Shown here: positions 63,065 to 64,000 of the stretch, one piece after another
Position numbering within the stretch: the first letter of the stretch is position 1
Layout: the number at the start of each line of letters is the position of its first letter
Origin: Limnephilus marmoratus
Lineage: Eukaryota > Arthropoda > Insecta > Trichoptera > Limnephilidae
DNA: 64,000 nucleotides
Assembly (NCBI GenBank): GCA_917880885.1
Contig: OU862927.1
Coordinates: 19,485,450-19,549,449, forward strand
Direction of reading: 5' to 3'
Program-made: the position numbers and the translations under genes
The notes under the pieces: model-generated
Told to the model about the DNA's origin: nothing
Seen by the model: only the letters and a program-made list of their open reading frames with translations
The model's database searches: none

Positions 63065-63360
63065 AACGTATTTTCTATGTATATTTATTGTTTCTTTACA
63101 CTGCTGGTAAAATGATGACAATAAAATTTGTCACCTCACTTGGACAAGCATATATTGAGGTTAACAATAATTATACAAATTTAAAAAAAAACACAAAATT
63201 ATACAGATATTGAAAGAACAATATTGTTGTATTTCTTACAGATTGAGATTATGGGTACCTACTAAACTGATGGCGTTAGGGTGACTATAGTTTTGAGATC
63301 TGATTTAAAATAAAAATAAAAGTTGTTTTGTTTTTTTTTAAAGGATTAAGTTGTAAATAA
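63065..63360 (-). repeat. LINE 3' UTR related to the 48.3-kb element
   Basis: TATTTATTGTTTCTTTAC at the 3' end (compare 48325-48340) and GAAAGAACAATATTGTTGTA (compare GAAAGACAATATTGTTACAA at 48438). No coding remains. Confidence 0.6.
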
Positions 63361-63362
63361 TA

Positions 63363-64000
63363 AATTATTATTATTTATTTATTTATTTATTTGATGCAAT
63401 ATATTTACATTTTATACACAATTCAATGATGTTGGCCTCACTGGGTGGTTTACCCGTGCTGAGGCCTCCATTTCATATACAAAATTATGCACAATACATA
63501 TATATATAATATTGGTGAAAAAACGGAAAAAAGTAAATAAAAAACATACGATTAAGATAAATTAAACTTAAAAAGTAGAGATTTAAAATTAACGTAAATT
63601 TAAAAATAAATAATATTATATAAGATTAAAAACGATATTTTTAATAACTGTTGTGTGTTTGTGTTTTATATTGGTTTTGTGTGTTACTTGTATGTTTTTA
63701 TTTTTTATTTTATGCTATGATATTTTGGTAGTATTGTCTATTTTGGTCTTTAATCCATTTTGTAATTTTGTGTCGGAATTTATTTTTGTTTTCCTCAATT
63801 TTATTTTCAAGTGTTAGACTGTTGAATGCTTTTATAGCTTGATATTGGTAGTGTCTTTGTCCAAAGCTTGTATTTACCGTCGGAGTTTTTAAGTTTTCTT
63901 TGTATGCTTGTCTAACTGGTCTGTTTGTGATATTTTGTGTTTGTTGAAGGTTGTTTTTTTGGTCAAAAATGTAATTTAGTAGCGATTTAACGTATAATTG
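63363..64000 (-). pseudogene. LINE C-terminus and 3' UTR, running off the window
   Basis: Minus strand from the window edge: NITNRPVRQAYKENLK, NTSFGQRHYQYQAIKAFNSL and NKFRHKITKWIK-like residues down to about 63735. The UTR then has the hairpin GGCCTCA/TGAGGCC (63434-63466, inner GGGT/ACCC) and the (TTTA)n tail at 63370-63392. The upstream part lies beyond 64000. Confidence 0.7.

Noticed and set aside
1..64000. CRISPR arrays, rRNA genes or bacterial operons
   Set aside because: No regularly spaced direct repeats, no rRNA landmarks and no operon-like gene packing.

Overview
This 64 kb window is A+T-rich animal DNA, most likely from an insect with a large, repeat-laden genome. The grounds are the mix of jockey/CR1/L2-type non-LTR retrotransposons, a Penelope-like element, tRNA-headed SINEs, Helitron, hAT, Harbinger and MITE remnants, TTAGG-like motifs inside foldback repeats, and no bacterial gene organisation. 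The species cannot be named from the sequence. No complete host protein-coding gene is visible. The one host-gene candidate is a promoter-like block with a possible first exon at about 57.7-57.86 kb (minus strand). If it is real, the rest of the window to its left would be intron or intergenic DNA filled with transposons.

Layout. 0-6.2 kb: a MITE with GGCCACTTGCAT ends, two foldback elements carrying hammerhead-like motifs (1.44-1.61 and 4.80-5.17 kb), a 707-bp MITE in TTAA, a CR1-like LINE 3' part and other LINE ends. 6.5-12 kb: a Penelope GIY-YIG fragment, then the least repetitive stretch, with unidentified broken coding sequence at 7.5-8.4 and 10.2-10.9 kb. 12-26 kb: MITEs, SINE family S1 and its presumed LINE partner, SINE family S2, a jockey-like fragment and Helitron-like elements. 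26-30 kb: a TTAA MITE split by a 2-kb insertion holding a CR1-like LINE, followed by two tRNA-derived repeats. 30-41 kb: sparse LINE ends, a Harbinger transposase fragment, a SINE split by a MITE, a purine-rich minisatellite and Helitron-like units. 41.9-44.4 kb: a large palindrome with two apparently intact hammerhead-like motifs, split by an L2-type LINE. 45.2-46.4 kb: a hAT element with a perfect 8-bp target duplication. 48.3-52.6 kb: a nearly full-length LINE (ORF1, endonuclease, reverse transcriptase) with one visible frameshift. 53-64 kb: a jockey-like LINE between two S1 copies, the host first-exon candidate, a Penelope remnant with inverted hammerhead-bearing arms, further MITE and SINE copies and LINE ends.

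Two systems stand out. First, four loci carry the same RNA architecture: a CUGANGA-type box, a short hairpin, GAAA, a 2-3 bp closing helix, then a UH-type cleavage position. Three lie in inverted-repeat arms pointing outward, and one is fused to a Penelope C-terminus. This matches what is known of Penelope-associated hammerhead ribozymes and retrozymes, except that each copy has extra nucleotide(s) before the central hairpin. Second, SINE-like family S1 shares its last ~105 bases, including a strong stem-loop and the end of a reverse transcriptase reading frame, with a LINE present here in three copies, which suggests a LINE/SINE parasitism pair. All calls come from reading the sequence; no database search was possible.
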